A stretch of 34,794 nucleotides of DNA from a virus: IMG/VR virus record IMGVR_UViG_3300018481_000049, positions 1 through 34,794 of that record. One strand, given 5' to 3'. Below the pieces are notes generated by a model that worked only from the letters and a program-made list of their open reading frames with translations, ran no database searches and was not told where the DNA came from. The position numbers and the translations under genes were made by a program. This document shows, piece by piece, positions 8,334-15,679 of this stretch. Numbering within the stretch: the stretch's first letter is position 1; the number at the start of each line of letters is the position of its first letter.

Positions 8334-9068
8334 CTAGGAAAGTTCGAGGGTGATGTAAGTAAGAAAGACTTCGAATCGATTGCTTGCGTCTCCGCCGGTC
8401 GGATTGCTAGATCCAGTTTCAGCCCCCATAGTTAGAGCAATGCCATTATCTTGGAGGTTCCCCTTGAAATTGGCGTGTATCGCTTCGCCAAACTCATTGA
8501 ATTGAGCGGCGATACCAGCTTGACCACCTGAGGGTAGCCAAACGTATGGTTCGTAGATGAAGGCATCTTGTGTAACATCTGGTACTAAATCGCTATTCGT
8601 ATCCGCCAAAATTCCACCTACTTTTACAACACGCCTGCTTCTAGCTATGATTACGTCCTCGCCGGTAGAGAGTAAAAGACACATATGGGGAGATGTACCG
8701 GCAAGAACATAAGGCGATCCGCCATCACTAATACCGACGACCGTGCAGGCAATCGGCCAGGGGATGGTGGTTGGTAGTCCTTCGTAGTCGAGAATTTCGG
8801 TTGGCTCGACGAGAACCTTGGGGGTGCTGTAAAGCGTAAGAATTTCGGAGTGGGGGATCGTAAGGCGAACGGTTTGAGGACCCTCTCCACTACCAACCGA
8901 CTCGCCGCCACCTACATAGGCCAACTCCGTCCACGGACTGGTTCCATCACCAATCTTCAACCGGCCGGTATTGATCTCGACTCCGGGCTCCCCCCGAAGA
9001 AGGACGGGATTCAAACTTACCCAGGCAGAAGCATTTCTTCGACGAAATTGAATTGCACGGCCACTCAT
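8334..9068 (-). CDS. Fibre-type protein with Mtd N-terminal domain, 244 aa
   Basis: The N-terminal ~45 residues match the Mtd_N (major tropism determinant N-terminal) repeat: IQFRRRN..AW..LNPVL..GEPG.E..TGRLKIGDG..PW..L. In receptor-binding proteins this module attaches the protein to the virion. The remainder is beta-rich with no clear enzyme motif; a Thr/Val-rich C-terminal domain ends in EVFLTYITLEL. I chose ATG 9068, six bases behind AAGGAGG, over an in-frame GTG that abuts the ribosome binding site. It is likely a tail fibre or host-recognition component, paired with another Mtd_N protein 1.6 kb upstream. Confidence 0.72.
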   Translation of the reverse strand: MSGRAIQFRRRNASAWVSLNPVLLRGEPGVEINTGRLKIGDGTSPWTELAYVGGGESVGSGEGPQTVRLTIPHSEILTLYSTPKVLVEPTEILDYEGLPTTIPWPIACTVVGISDGGSPYVLAGTSPHMCLLLSTGEDVIIARSRRVVKVGGILADTNSDLVPDVTQDAFIYEPYVWLPSGGQAGIAAQFNEFGEAIHANFKGNLQDNGIALTMGAETGSSNPTGGDASNRFEVFLTYITLELS

Positions 9069-9081
9069 GATCACCTCCTTT

Positions 9082-10128
9082 CTAGAGAGTTACTTTGACC
9101 ATCTCATACCAGACGGTAATCTTGAGGAAGTCGCCGACTGAACCTCCGGTAAGAGCCCCGGGAGGACCAGACATGGTCAACCAGAGACCGTTATCCTTGA
9201 GTGAGGGTTCACTAGGGCTGAGCGAATTGCTGAACTCACCCCACCACTCCTTGCCCCCGGCCGACATGAGATCCTGCATGTCCACCGTGTTGATCCTTGT
9301 GACCCCTGTCGAGAAGTCAGGGATTTCGTTGACACTATAAGCTGCGGTCAAGCTCCAATCCTGTCCATAGGTAAGTACCAGAGGATTGGGATCAACGTTG
9401 GCTCCCTCTGAACGGAAGTTCGCATACGAGGATCCAATCTTGAGGGCAAAGGCCGTATTGACCAAGACCGGGTACTCGGTGGCCGCAACGCTATAGTTGA
9501 GATTCGGTTCAGTTGGGGGAACGATCATGACCGGTGTAACCGGAAGCTGCTGAATGGCATCCCGATTGAGAGTGACCTCGGTCTTCTTGATCTGGCTGCC
9601 GAACGGGACACCCACGGTGTCAAGATCTTTCCACCGCATGAAAGAGCCGGGAAAGATCTGAACCGCGTTGGCCGCTGCCGATTCAGCTCGAGCCCCGATG
9701 CGAATGTTGCCTGCCCCCGGGGTTCCGACTTCGACAACGCCATCAAGGAGAATAAGATGAGGAGTAGTAAGGCTGGCGGTTGCCGCCGTATACGCATTCA
9801 ACGCGTTGAGATTGGCGATCAAATCAGCCGCCGCCCCCGAAGGAGTGACAACTCGAGCCGTGGCACGAGTGATACCAGTGCTCGGTCCTAGCAGGGCGAT
9901 CTGAATACCTGACGCAGCTGCCGCCGATTGCGCTACCAGCACAGCTTCAATCGCATACCGCTTGTTGGCCAGAGGAGTAAAGCCTGCGAATACATTAGTA
10001 CCAGTAACCGTAGCATTGACATACGTCGCCGTAAGCTTTTGTTGCTGTTCGGCTCCCGAGGCTTGAAGCGCCTTGATGTCCGCCCCGACAGCTGCGGTCA
10101 GAGCTGTGAGGCGTGTCTCCAGGCTCAC
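9082..10128 (-). CDS. Putative tail fibre/virion surface protein, 348 aa
   Basis: A GTG start at 10128 overlaps the previous stop as GTGA. The N-terminal residues (SLETRLTALTAAVGADIKALQ) form a short coiled coil like the start of the preceding gene product, which suggests trimer formation. The rest is Ala/Thr/Val-rich beta-structure, with a C-terminal jelly-roll-like end (FLKITVWYEMVKVTL). No catalytic motif is visible. The fibre gene cluster and translational coupling support a role in the adsorption apparatus. Exact role unknown. Confidence 0.65.
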   Translation of the reverse strand: MSLETRLTALTAAVGADIKALQASGAEQQQKLTATYVNATVTGTNVFAGFTPLANKRYAIEAVLVAQSAAAASGIQIALLGPSTGITRATARVVTPSGAAADLIANLNALNAYTAATASLTTPHLILLDGVVEVGTPGAGNIRIGARAESAAANAVQIFPGSFMRWKDLDTVGVPFGSQIKKTEVTLNRDAIQQLPVTPVMIVPPTEPNLNYSVAATEYPVLVNTAFALKIGSSYANFRSEGANVDPNPLVLTYGQDWSLTAAYSVNEIPDFSTGVTRINTVDMQDLMSAGGKEWWGEFSNSLSPSEPSLKDNGLWLTMSGPPGALTGGSVGDFLKITVWYEMVKVTL

Positions 10129-10694
10129 GCCTTCGCCGTCGTATAGGCGGCGACAAGATCAGTTTCAGGATTGCCGATCTCAGTCTTGGAATAGACGTTG
10201 AGATTGGTCTGACCGTTGGTCTGCTGAGGAGCGGTCAAGCCCTGAGCCGCCGTGTCAACGCGAAGTCGGTTGCCCAACGCGGTCGTGGTAGTGGCCGCGA
10301 AATTGGCGTCGTCGGCCAGCGCTTGTGCCAACTCGTCCAGGGTATCGAGAGCAGCAGGCACACCGGCACCAAGGATCTCGGCTTTGAGTGCCGTTCGTTC
10401 CTGACGAACCCCCGCGGGCGTGACGATACGAAGAGCATCGGTACCCGTAGCTACCTCAGCCAGGGTGGCCAGCTCGTCGATGCCCTTGACCGTCTCACTG
10501 GCATCAGCCGGAGTACCGCCGACGGGCTTGGCGTTGACCTCGTTGATGGCCGCAATGAGATCACCCTTGGCCGTTGTGGTGAGCCCGGTAAGGTTTCCGG
10601 ACGAAGAGCCAGTCAACCAAGTTCGGAGCTGCTTGATGTCAGTTCCGATCGCTGTGACCAGGTCAGTGATACGGAGTTGGAGTGACAAGATCAC
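10125..10694 (-). CDS. Tail fibre-like protein, 189 aa
   Basis: The gene uses a GTG at 10694 that overlaps the upstream TGA (GTGA). The product begins with a heptad-like helix (LSLQLRITDLVTAIGTDIKQL) and contains the 'TKGDLIAAINEVNA' and 'ETVKGIDELAT' segments that recur in phage fibre shafts, where they alternate short helices and beta turns. It shares the N-terminal helix style with its downstream neighbour. A structural adsorption role is inferred from these segments and the neighbouring Mtd_N genes. Confidence 0.68.
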   Translation of the reverse strand: MILSLQLRITDLVTAIGTDIKQLRTWLTGSSSGNLTGLTTTAKGDLIAAINEVNAKPVGGTPADASETVKGIDELATLAEVATGTDALRIVTPAGVRQERTALKAEILGAGVPAALDTLDELAQALADDANFAATTTTALGNRLRVDTAAQGLTAPQQTNGQTNLNVYSKTEIGNPETDLVAAYTTAKA

Positions 10695-11038
10695 ACCTTC
10701 GCATTCTGGTAGAGGAGAGCCAAAGAAGGTCCGTCATCGTAGACGGGATGCGGTGTTTCGGAGTCAATATGAGCGGTTATGTCAGTAGACTCCCGACCTT
10801 GATCATAGACGGGATGGGGATTGACCGAGTTGACATGCTCGATCATCTCAGTAGATCTGAGAAAACCCAGGTCGTTCCAAGACGTTATCCCATCGCCAAT
10901 CTTGATTCTTCCTGTATCCAGTTCGACAGCGGGTTCACCTTCGGACAGTACCGGATTGATTGACGCCCACTTAGAACTCGTATCACGACGAAGTTTGAGC
11001 CGTCGAAATGAAGTAGAAGAGGGGACTGTAGGACTCAT
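10691..11038 (-). CDS. Mtd_N-domain fibre base protein with PHPVYD repeats, 115 aa
   Basis: Residues 12-58 form an Mtd_N-like module (LKLRRDTSSKWASINPVL, then GEPAVELDTGRIKIGDG). Two short repeats follow, each of the type H-(V/I)-(N/D)-S-x-(N/T)-PHPVYD-x-G, and the protein ends LYQNAKV. It is coupled by ATGA to the gp6-like gene upstream and by GTGA to the fibre gene downstream. It is a paralogue of the N-terminal part of the 244-aa fibre protein at 8334-9068. Probably it links fibres to the virion; no diversity-generating reverse transcriptase is present. Confidence 0.7.
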   Translation of the reverse strand: MSPTVPSSTSFRRLKLRRDTSSKWASINPVLSEGEPAVELDTGRIKIGDGITSWNDLGFLRSTEMIEHVNSVNPHPVYDQGRESTDITAHIDSETPHPVYDDGPSLALLYQNAKV

Positions 11039-11472
11039 GCCGGACCGCCATCCAAATACAAAGGCGGTTCTCCGATCACTATCGGCGACTCATCCTCGTC
11101 AATAGCACCAGGCGGATCAGGATCAACCCACTCGGTCGCCTCGCGATTAGTGACGAGACGCCACTCCTGCTCTCGAAGCTGCTCCTTGGTCGACTCGAGC
11201 AGAAATCCTGAAGTAGGAGGATCGAAGAGGAGACGGGTGCGCAGCCACACGCTGGTCTTGATCTTGCCCATCTTGACCGGATCGTCGGCAAGAAATGAGT
11301 CCCACTCCGCCGTATCGTCTTCGATGACGAAGCCTTCCTCGGGGCCTACGCCCAGATCGTGAAGGACGGAGAACGCCGAGTTGATGTGAGTGATGATGTC
11401 GAGATCGAATGACGTGTCATCGTCTCCAATGCCCAAGATTTTCTTGGTACTCTTCAGGATGCTCTGTTCCAT
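11035..11472 (-). CDS. Head-tail connector, phage gp6-like, 145 aa
   Basis: The sequence follows the gp6-like connector pattern: an opening helix (SILKSTKKILGIGDDDTSFDLDIITHINSAF begins at residue 4), a Gly/Pro turn (GVGPEEGF), a short W-D-SFL segment, and the helix IKTSVWLRTRLLFDPPTS followed by LREQEWRLV. This family joins the portal to the tail or neck. The ATG at 11472 has AAAGGAGGTGG upstream. Its place at the start of the fibre cluster, upstream of terminase and portal, is unusual for a connector. Confidence 0.75.
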   Translation of the reverse strand: MEQSILKSTKKILGIGDDDTSFDLDIITHINSAFSVLHDLGVGPEEGFVIEDDTAEWDSFLADDPVKMGKIKTSVWLRTRLLFDPPTSGFLLESTKEQLREQEWRLVTNREATEWVDPDPPGAIDEDESPIVIGEPPLYLDGGPA

Positions 11473-11505
11473 TCTCCACCTCCTTTCGGGCTCCGAGTTG
11501 AACTG

Positions 11506-11682
11506 CTACGTATCGCTGCTGGTCTCCTCGACGACTTCGGTGGTCTCGGTGGTCCGAGTGACCGTGGTGTCCTCGTCACGTCGCTCCTGCTCCGTCGGCA
11601 TCGGTTGATCCGGCTGCGGCGTCTGGAGACCCGAGTCGTGCCTCGGCTCCTGCTGTGAATCCTTTTCGTCGTGCAGAGTCAT
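11506..11682 (-). CDS. Small acidic disordered protein, 58 aa
   Basis: I placed the start at the ATG at 11682, which has AAAGGAG at proper spacing; a longer frame to 11790 lacks a ribosome binding site. The protein is almost wholly polar (Glu, Asp, Gln, Thr, Pro) and ends in a Thr/Glu-rich stretch (TTVTRTTETTEVVEETSSD). It is probably disordered. It is the third of a run of acidic proteins. No function can be assigned. Confidence 0.5.
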   Translation of the reverse strand: MTLHDEKDSQQEPRHDSGLQTPQPDQPMPTEQERRDEDTTVTRTTETTEVVEETSSDT

Positions 11683-11793
11683 CACTCCTTTGTATGAATA
11701 TGAAGCAAGCCTATCCCGGTCCTTCGGCTTGCGGGCAGTGGCGCAGGTGCTACTGGAGGGTCGGCACCTGACTACGACGGGACCACACATTGA

Positions 11794-12291
11794 TCAGAGA
11801 CTGGCGTCTCCGACACGCTCGAGATGCTCTTCTCGCTGACGCCGAACCTCGCCTTCGTGGACGGGTCCTCCGCCAGTGCGCTCGTTGTGAACTGCCCGAA
11901 CTTCGTGGGCCAGACGCTCACGTTCCTCCGGGTCGTCTACCGGAGGATGCTCAACCGGCTCCTCTGTCTCTTCCGGCTCGGATGGCTCCTCCGGCTTAGC
12001 CTGTGGTTCGGCCTGCGGCTCGTCCTCCTCGGGCGGTTGGGCCTGTGGCTCATCCGATTCGGCTGGGTCTGTCGGCGGTGCGGACTCCCCGATTGTCGGC
12101 TGATCCTCCGACTGCTGAACCTGTGATTCCGGTTCGGGCTGCTCGTCCTTCTGCTCGTCCGGCCCGGACTCGTCCGACACCTTATGAGACGACCGCTTCT
12201 TCTTCGATTGCGGCAAGTAGTTCACCTCCTTGATTGCAGTTGTCGAGGTTTTCGCTGCCTCAGGGCGAGGCCCCATCGGGACGTCGCTCAC
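11794..12291 (-). CDS. Acidic Pro/Glu/Gln-rich disordered protein, 165 aa
   Basis: The GTG at 12291 overlaps the stop of the upstream gene (GTGA). A basic patch (SKKKRSSHK) near residue 30 is followed by about 90 residues made mostly of Glu, Pro, Gln, Asp and Ala, with repeats such as QPPEEDEPQAEPQAKP. The C-terminal part is charged and helical (EERERLAHEVRAVHNER). No fold or catalytic motif is visible. It resembles phage low-complexity proteins sometimes tied to scaffolding, DNA mimicry or internal virion content. The reading frame is intact and coupled, so it is very likely translated. Confidence 0.55.
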   Translation of the reverse strand: MSDVPMGPRPEAAKTSTTAIKEVNYLPQSKKKRSSHKVSDESGPDEQKDEQPEPESQVQQSEDQPTIGESAPPTDPAESDEPQAQPPEEDEPQAEPQAKPEEPSEPEETEEPVEHPPVDDPEERERLAHEVRAVHNERTGGGPVHEGEVRRQREEHLERVGDASL

Positions 12292-12563
12292 CCCGAGCTG
12301 TCGTCCTCGTCGTCGTCGAACTCTTTGTCGACGTCCGACAGATCGTTCGGCTCCTCGGGCGTCTCGCGATTGTCCATCGAGTCGTCGCCGTGCGGATCGT
12401 CGAAGTCCTCCTCTGGAACCGGGTCCTCCTCGACCTCGTCGGGGTCACCCTCCGGCGGCAGGTCGGGGTTGTCGACCGGCAACGCGGGGCTGGGCGACTC
12501 ATCCTTCTGCGGGTCGTCACCCGGCGCCGGAACCCCTGCCGGGTTGGGCGTTGTCTCGCTCAT
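12288..12563 (-). CDS. Highly acidic disordered protein, 91 aa
   Basis: The ATG at 12563 (MSETTPNPAG) follows GGAGGCAGT; I prefer it to an upstream in-frame start at 12608 without a ribosome binding site. The protein is Pro- and Gly-rich at first and ends in a very acidic tail (VDKEFDDDEDDSSG). It is coupled to the next acidic gene. It could be a DNA-mimic or scaffold-like protein, but no specific evidence supports either. Confidence 0.5.
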   Translation of the reverse strand: MSETTPNPAGVPAPGDDPQKDESPSPALPVDNPDLPPEGDPDEVEEDPVPEEDFDDPHGDDSMDNRETPEEPNDLSDVDKEFDDDEDDSSG

Positions 12564-12609
12564 ACTGCCTCCCTCAGGAAATAGAACTTCGATGTTAGTA
12601 ATCCCCACC

Positions 12610-13686
12610 CTAGATCAAAGCGATGGGGAAGCGGTTCAGACCTTCGCCGAAACCCCCGCGGACGTTGCCGTAACACGCCCGTCGGATACTGACGTTGGTG
12701 CCTCTTCGGAACGAACGGCCTCGAACACTGACCCGATAGCGAACCCGAGCCGTGTAGACACCACGGGGCAGGCCGCTGAGGTTGATCTGGACCGTGTACA
12801 TCACGCGTCCGTTAGGCGTGAGCCCGCGCGTGAAGGGAGTCGGGCTACCTTCGAAGAAGGCTCGCAATCCCACCACCCGATGGGTACGCACCACGATCAC
12901 TCGCCATCGCGCGGTTCGTCCCGATGCGCACGCTGTCGGAGCGTCCGTACCTCTTGGTCCAGCAGGTCCAACTGGTCCTGAAGGGCCTTGACCGCCTGGC
13001 GTACCTGCCGGACCCTGAGGGCCAGTAGGGCCAGCCGCTCCCGGTAGCCCGTTGCAGATATAGAAGACCTGCGGAGCCGTTCCCTCATCATCGTTGTCGG
13101 GCACTTCGACACGGATACCACCGGTCGGGCAATTTGCGCCCGCCGGTTCCACCGTGACAGTAGGGGATTCCCCCGGCTCGCCAGGCTCTCCCTGAGGTCC
13201 GGGTACTCCGTTGCACAGGAAGAACGTGGTATCGGCAGGATCGCCCATAGTGGGAGGAACCGTGTCCACAGCACCGCGAACGATGGTGACCTTCACTCCA
13301 CCTGCCGGACAGTTGGCCCCGGCAGGCTCGGTCACGACGTTGATACGATCACCGGGAGTTCCAGGGGGTCCTTGCGGCCCAGGCGCTCCAGGAGGTCCTT
13401 GCGGTCCGGCCGGACCGGCGACGCCGTTGCAGACGTAGAAGACCTTGTCGTCGGGATCGTTGTGCTTGCGATCCGGCTTGCGATCGTCCTGACCCTTGAT
13501 GACGATGATCTTGATGCCCCCGGCGGGACAGTTGGGCCCCGCGGGTTCGACCACGACCTCGATGTTGTCCCCACAGAGATCGGTCGGGTTGCCGTTGGCA
13601 CACGGTGTCTGCTGTGCCTGTGCTGATACTGCGAATAGCAGCATCCCTGCCATGATGGCCATCGTGGCCAAAATAATCCTTCTCAC
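12610..13686 (-). CDS. Secreted collagen-like protein with three CNG modules, 358 aa
   Basis: The start is the GTG at 13686, behind AGAGGGGA, and gives a clear signal peptide (VRRIILATMAIMAGMLLFAVSAQAQ begins the protein) with a likely signal peptidase site after AQA. Three modules of about 45 residues follow, each running from 'EPAG.NCP.GG' to 'F(Y/F)(V/L/I)CNG' with paired cysteines. Each is followed by Gly-X-Y collagen-like repeats (for example GPQGPPGAPGPQGPPG). The last ~110 residues form a basic beta-rich domain with two more cysteines. It should be exported and may trimerise. A surface or host-envelope role is likely; a virion fibre is an alternative, but a cleavable signal argues against it. 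Confidence 0.78.
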   Translation of the reverse strand: MRRIILATMAIMAGMLLFAVSAQAQQTPCANGNPTDLCGDNIEVVVEPAGPNCPAGGIKIIVIKGQDDRKPDRKHNDPDDKVFYVCNGVAGPAGPQGPPGAPGPQGPPGTPGDRINVVTEPAGANCPAGGVKVTIVRGAVDTVPPTMGDPADTTFFLCNGVPGPQGEPGEPGESPTVTVEPAGANCPTGGIRVEVPDNDDEGTAPQVFYICNGLPGAAGPTGPQGPAGTPGGQGPSGPVGPAGPRGTDAPTACASGRTARWRVIVVRTHRVVGLRAFFEGSPTPFTRGLTPNGRVMYTVQINLSGLPRGVYTARVRYRVSVRGRSFRRGTNVSIRRACYGNVRGGFGEGLNRFPIALI

Positions 13687-13721
13687 TTCGTTCCCCTCTT
13701 TCTCAACTTGTGAATAGGTGC

Positions 13722-14132
13722 TTATCCCCGCCAGTTGGCGGCGTAGTCGCGCAGATCGATATGTACGAACGTGCGGTAAAGCCCGAGTCCTCCTCGGCCC
13801 CTCCGCTTGTGTCGTCGGATCCAGTTCGCCGTGGCGTGCCAGTTCGAGGAGTTGCCCCTCGCGAACGACACGTCGACGGCCTGGTCGTTGCCGTCGTGTT
13901 CCGGATAGACGTGATAGCTTCCGTCTTCGCCTCCGACGTGGACATTCCACGAATGGGTACGGAAACCGGAATGAACCGAGCAGGGGCCATACCGACGGCG
14001 CATGGGCTCGAGGTACTGACGACACAGATACTCGAGGCCCTTGTAGTCGCGTGGCGAAACCTTGGTTCCGTCCTTGCAGTCGAATTCCTCGACCACGAAA
14101 TGCTTGCTCAACCGATGGCGGGTTCTTGCCAC
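13722..14132 (-). CDS. M15-family D,D-carboxypeptidase-like endolysin, 136 aa
   Basis: I set the start at the GTG at 14132 (VARTRHRLSKHF), which has AAAGGAGAG upstream; the longer in-frame ORF is not supported. The zinc peptidase signature of the M15 family is seen in order: SGFRTHSWNVHVGG, then SYHVYPEHDGNDQAVDV (the first His and Asp ligands) and FVHIDLRD near the end (second His ligand). Such enzymes cut peptidoglycan cross-links, usually at D-Ala. There is no signal peptide, so release would need a holin; a one-helix protein 0.8 kb upstream is a candidate. The length suits a single catalytic domain without a wall-binding domain. Confidence 0.8.
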   Translation of the reverse strand: MARTRHRLSKHFVVEEFDCKDGTKVSPRDYKGLEYLCRQYLEPMRRRYGPCSVHSGFRTHSWNVHVGGEDGSYHVYPEHDGNDQAVDVSFARGNSSNWHATANWIRRHKRRGRGGLGLYRTFVHIDLRDYAANWRG

Positions 14133-14133
14133 C

Positions 14134-14307
14134 TTACTCTCCTTTCGAACGTTTGTCGGAAGTTCGTGTCCATGGATCGACCTTTCCGATCTGTTCGACA
14201 CGGCGGAGCCAGTCGTAACCCGAGACAGTACGGCCGATACGTAACTCGAGTTCCTGTCGTTTCTTCTTGCGTGCCTCCTTCTTCTCAAGATCATCTTTGC
14301 TAGGCAT
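14134..14307 (-). CDS. Small basic helical protein, 57 aa
   Basis: The ATG at 14307 overlaps the end of the upstream Cys-rich gene. The protein starts with a strongly charged helix (DDLEKKEARKKKRQELELR) and has a short conserved-looking centre (GRTVSGYDWLRRVEQIGKVDPW). No known family is recognised. It lies one base before the endolysin gene and may be a small DNA-binding or lysis-linked protein. No ribosome binding site is obvious, so translation would depend on coupling. Confidence 0.5.
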   Translation of the reverse strand: MPSKDDLEKKEARKKKRQELELRIGRTVSGYDWLRRVEQIGKVDPWTRTSDKRSKGE

Positions 14308-14506
14308 GAATACCAGCGCAAGGCTCGCACATGGAAACCGCAACGTCATACAGCTTTACGTTGCGTTGCGCTGCTCCGGTACAAATACCCCGCTGATGAG
14401 GATGAAGAATCGGACACAAACAGTGACAGCCGATGGTTCCCTTGGCTCGAAGGTCGGCCTCAATATCTTCCAAGCGACGACGCTTGCGCTTTCCTTCGCT
14501 TACCAT
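14300..14506 (-). CDS. Cys/His-rich small protein, possible zinc binder, 68 aa
   Basis: The ATG at 14506 overlaps the last codons of the HNH gene, with GGGGGA eight bases upstream. A basic helix (GKRKRRRLEDIEADLR) is followed by a Cys/His cluster (GCHCLCPILHPHQRGICTG) and a second pair CEPC near the C-terminus. The Cys pattern suggests a structural zinc site. It lies behind an HNH nuclease gene and may act on or with DNA. No named family recognised. Confidence 0.5.
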   Translation of the reverse strand: MVSEGKRKRRRLEDIEADLRAKGTIGCHCLCPILHPHQRGICTGAAQRNVKLYDVAVSMCEPCAGIHA

Positions 14507-14910
14507 AGCTGAGTATCCCCCGGGCGTCGTTCGACCAGCGGTTTGGGAATAAGGCTGTAGTCGCCGTAGTGGATGGCGTTGTGGGTTCGGTGAGTGGTAG
14601 TGATCAAGTACTGCGGATCGAGCACCCATTGCTCACCGTGTTCGAGAGCTTCGGAGGTAACCGGATTCATGTGGTGAACCAGCAACTGATGATGAATCTC
14701 GTAACCCAGAACGCCAAGATCACAAGCCTGGTCTCGAAACACGACTCGTTCCCGAACCTGCTTCCATTCCCGAGAACGGTAGAAGTTCTGGTTGATCCAG
14801 CGATCGAAGCCGAAGGTGGCTACCCCAACCTCACCACCCAGTGAGAGATACTCAAACCGCTCTTCGAAGGTTGGTAAACGACGAAGTTCCGAATACCTTC
14901 TCGTCCTCAT
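14500..14910 (-). CDS. HNH endonuclease, 136 aa
   Basis: The ATG at 14910 overlaps the upstream TGA (ATGA). The HNH core spans about residues 60-118: ACDLGVLG, then EIHHQLLVHHMNPVT (the HH dyad and the N), and the last His in THRTHNAIHYG. The protein has the size of small phage HNH enzymes. Those located near terminase genes often help cut genome ends during packaging, and this one lies close to the candidate small terminase. Alternatively it is a free homing endonuclease. The HH-N-H spacing is complete, so it is likely active. Confidence 0.8.
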   Translation of the reverse strand: MRTRRYSELRRLPTFEERFEYLSLGGEVGVATFGFDRWINQNFYRSREWKQVRERVVFRDQACDLGVLGYEIHHQLLVHHMNPVTSEALEHGEQWVLDPQYLITTTHRTHNAIHYGDYSLIPKPLVERRPGDTQLW

Positions 14911-15068
14911 GGAACCAGCTTCACAATCTCACCGACCGCCTCACCAACATGAGCGATGGCGGAAATTATGGTTAGCGCGGCAATCACCTTTGCCAAGGTC
15001 CAATGCCATCGCTCGATGCACACTTTCTCCGTGGCCTTGTCGATGGCCTTCTCAGCCTGGTCGCTCAT
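14907..15068 (-). CDS. One-helix membrane protein, candidate holin, 53 aa
   Basis: The start is the ATG at 15068 (MSDQAEKAIDKATEKV); it overlaps the last 17 bases of the upstream gene. A polar N-terminal helix precedes a single hydrophobic segment (TLAKVIAALTIISAIAHVG) and a short amphipathic tail ending GEIVKLVP. Size, topology and nearness to the M15 endolysin fit a small holin, but many small phage membrane proteins look alike. Another possible holin is the 52-residue protein at 5873-6031. Confidence 0.5.
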   Translation of the reverse strand: MSDQAEKAIDKATEKVCIERWHWTLAKVIAALTIISAIAHVGEAVGEIVKLVP

Positions 15069-15399
15069 CGTCTTCGATCTCAGGCGAAGGACCAAAGCCC
15101 GAATACGAGCGCATAGCCTCGAGCGCTGAGACGTAGAGCTCCTCCACCTTCTTCTGGCCTTCGAGCTGTTGGCGCTTGACGTCCATCAGTTCGATCTCGT
15201 GTTCCATGCGCTGCTGCTCGAGACGCTCACGCATGGATCCGGCCTTGAGGAAATGGGTGATGACCTGCGACGATGCGGTTCCGGCGTTGATCTGCTCTTC
15301 GGCCAGATCGTAGGCCGCCGAAGCAAGTTCGAGCTCACGGGCCTCAGGAGTGCGCGCCGGGGCCCGGCCGTTGCCGTTGCTAGTTCTTGATCGGGCCAT
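15052..15399 (-). CDS. Putative terminase small subunit-like protein, 115 aa
   Basis: I chose ATG 15399, seven bases after AAAGGAG, over a GTG two codons upstream that abuts the ribosome binding site. After a basic Gly/Pro leader comes an all-helical protein: ELELASAAYDLAEEQI, then TASSQVITHFLKAGSMRERLE and a long coiled coil (EHEIELMDVKRQQLEGQKK), ending EELYVSALEAMRSYSG. This pattern recurs in phages near HNH and terminase genes and suits a DNA-recognising small terminase. The large terminase is 9 kb away, and I see no definite HTH, so the call is moderate. Confidence 0.45.
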   Translation of the reverse strand: MARSRTSNGNGRAPARTPEARELELASAAYDLAEEQINAGTASSQVITHFLKAGSMRERLEQQRMEHEIELMDVKRQQLEGQKKVEELYVSALEAMRSYSGFGPSPEIEDDERPG

Positions 15400-15436
15400 G
15401 TTCACACTCCTTTCGTTTGCTTGAACTTGACCGAGT

Positions 15437-15670
15437 TTACCCGGGTGCTGTGATCTCTCGGGCGATAGCGGCGTTCGCCCAGAACATTGCCTCCTCGAGT
15501 GCGGTGATGGCGAGCGACTGCTCCCGGCAAGGAGCCCCCGTCACCTCGACCAGCTCCTCTCCCGCCCCGAGACAGATGGCCCGCACCTGCTCATGACGCT
15601 CTTTCTTCTCCTCGGTGTCCGCAGGATGGTAGTTGAAGCGTCGAGCCAGCTCGTCGTTGGTGATGTGAAT
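15437..15670 (-). CDS. Acb2-like cyclic-nucleotide sponge (anti-CBASS candidate), no canonical start
   Basis: The frame from 15670 to the TAA at 15437 encodes 77 residues but holds no usable ATG, GTG or TTG before the conserved region. A probable start is the ATT at 15670, six bases after GCGAGG; ATC or CTG a little further in are alternatives. The product has the hallmarks of the Acb2 family: DELARRFNYHPA, then ERHEQVR, and the C-terminal signature CREQSLAIT followed by LEEAMFWANAAIARE. Acb2 proteins are small helical hexamers that bind cyclic di- and trinucleotides and so silence CBASS signalling. Start choice is unsure; family call is from pattern only. Confidence 0.7.
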   Translation of the reverse strand: MHITNDELARRFNYHPADTEEKKERHEQVRAICLGAGEELVEVTGAPCREQSLAITALEEAMFWANAAIAREITAPG

Positions 15671-15679
15671 TGTTTGCCT

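Noticed and set aside
8334-11038. Mtd_N domains suggested a diversity-generating retroelement
   Set aside because: No reverse transcriptase gene or template/variable repeat pair is visible, and Mtd_N modules are common in ordinary fibres.
12184-12981. Plus-strand Ser/Arg-rich ORF opposite the acidic genes
   Set aside because: A mirror of Glu/Asp-rich codons; no ribosome binding site and no homology-like pattern.
12610-14025. Longer in-frame version of the collagen-like gene starting at 14025
   Set aside because: The extra 113 residues overlap the endolysin gene and hide the signal peptide; the GTG at 13686 has a ribosome binding site.
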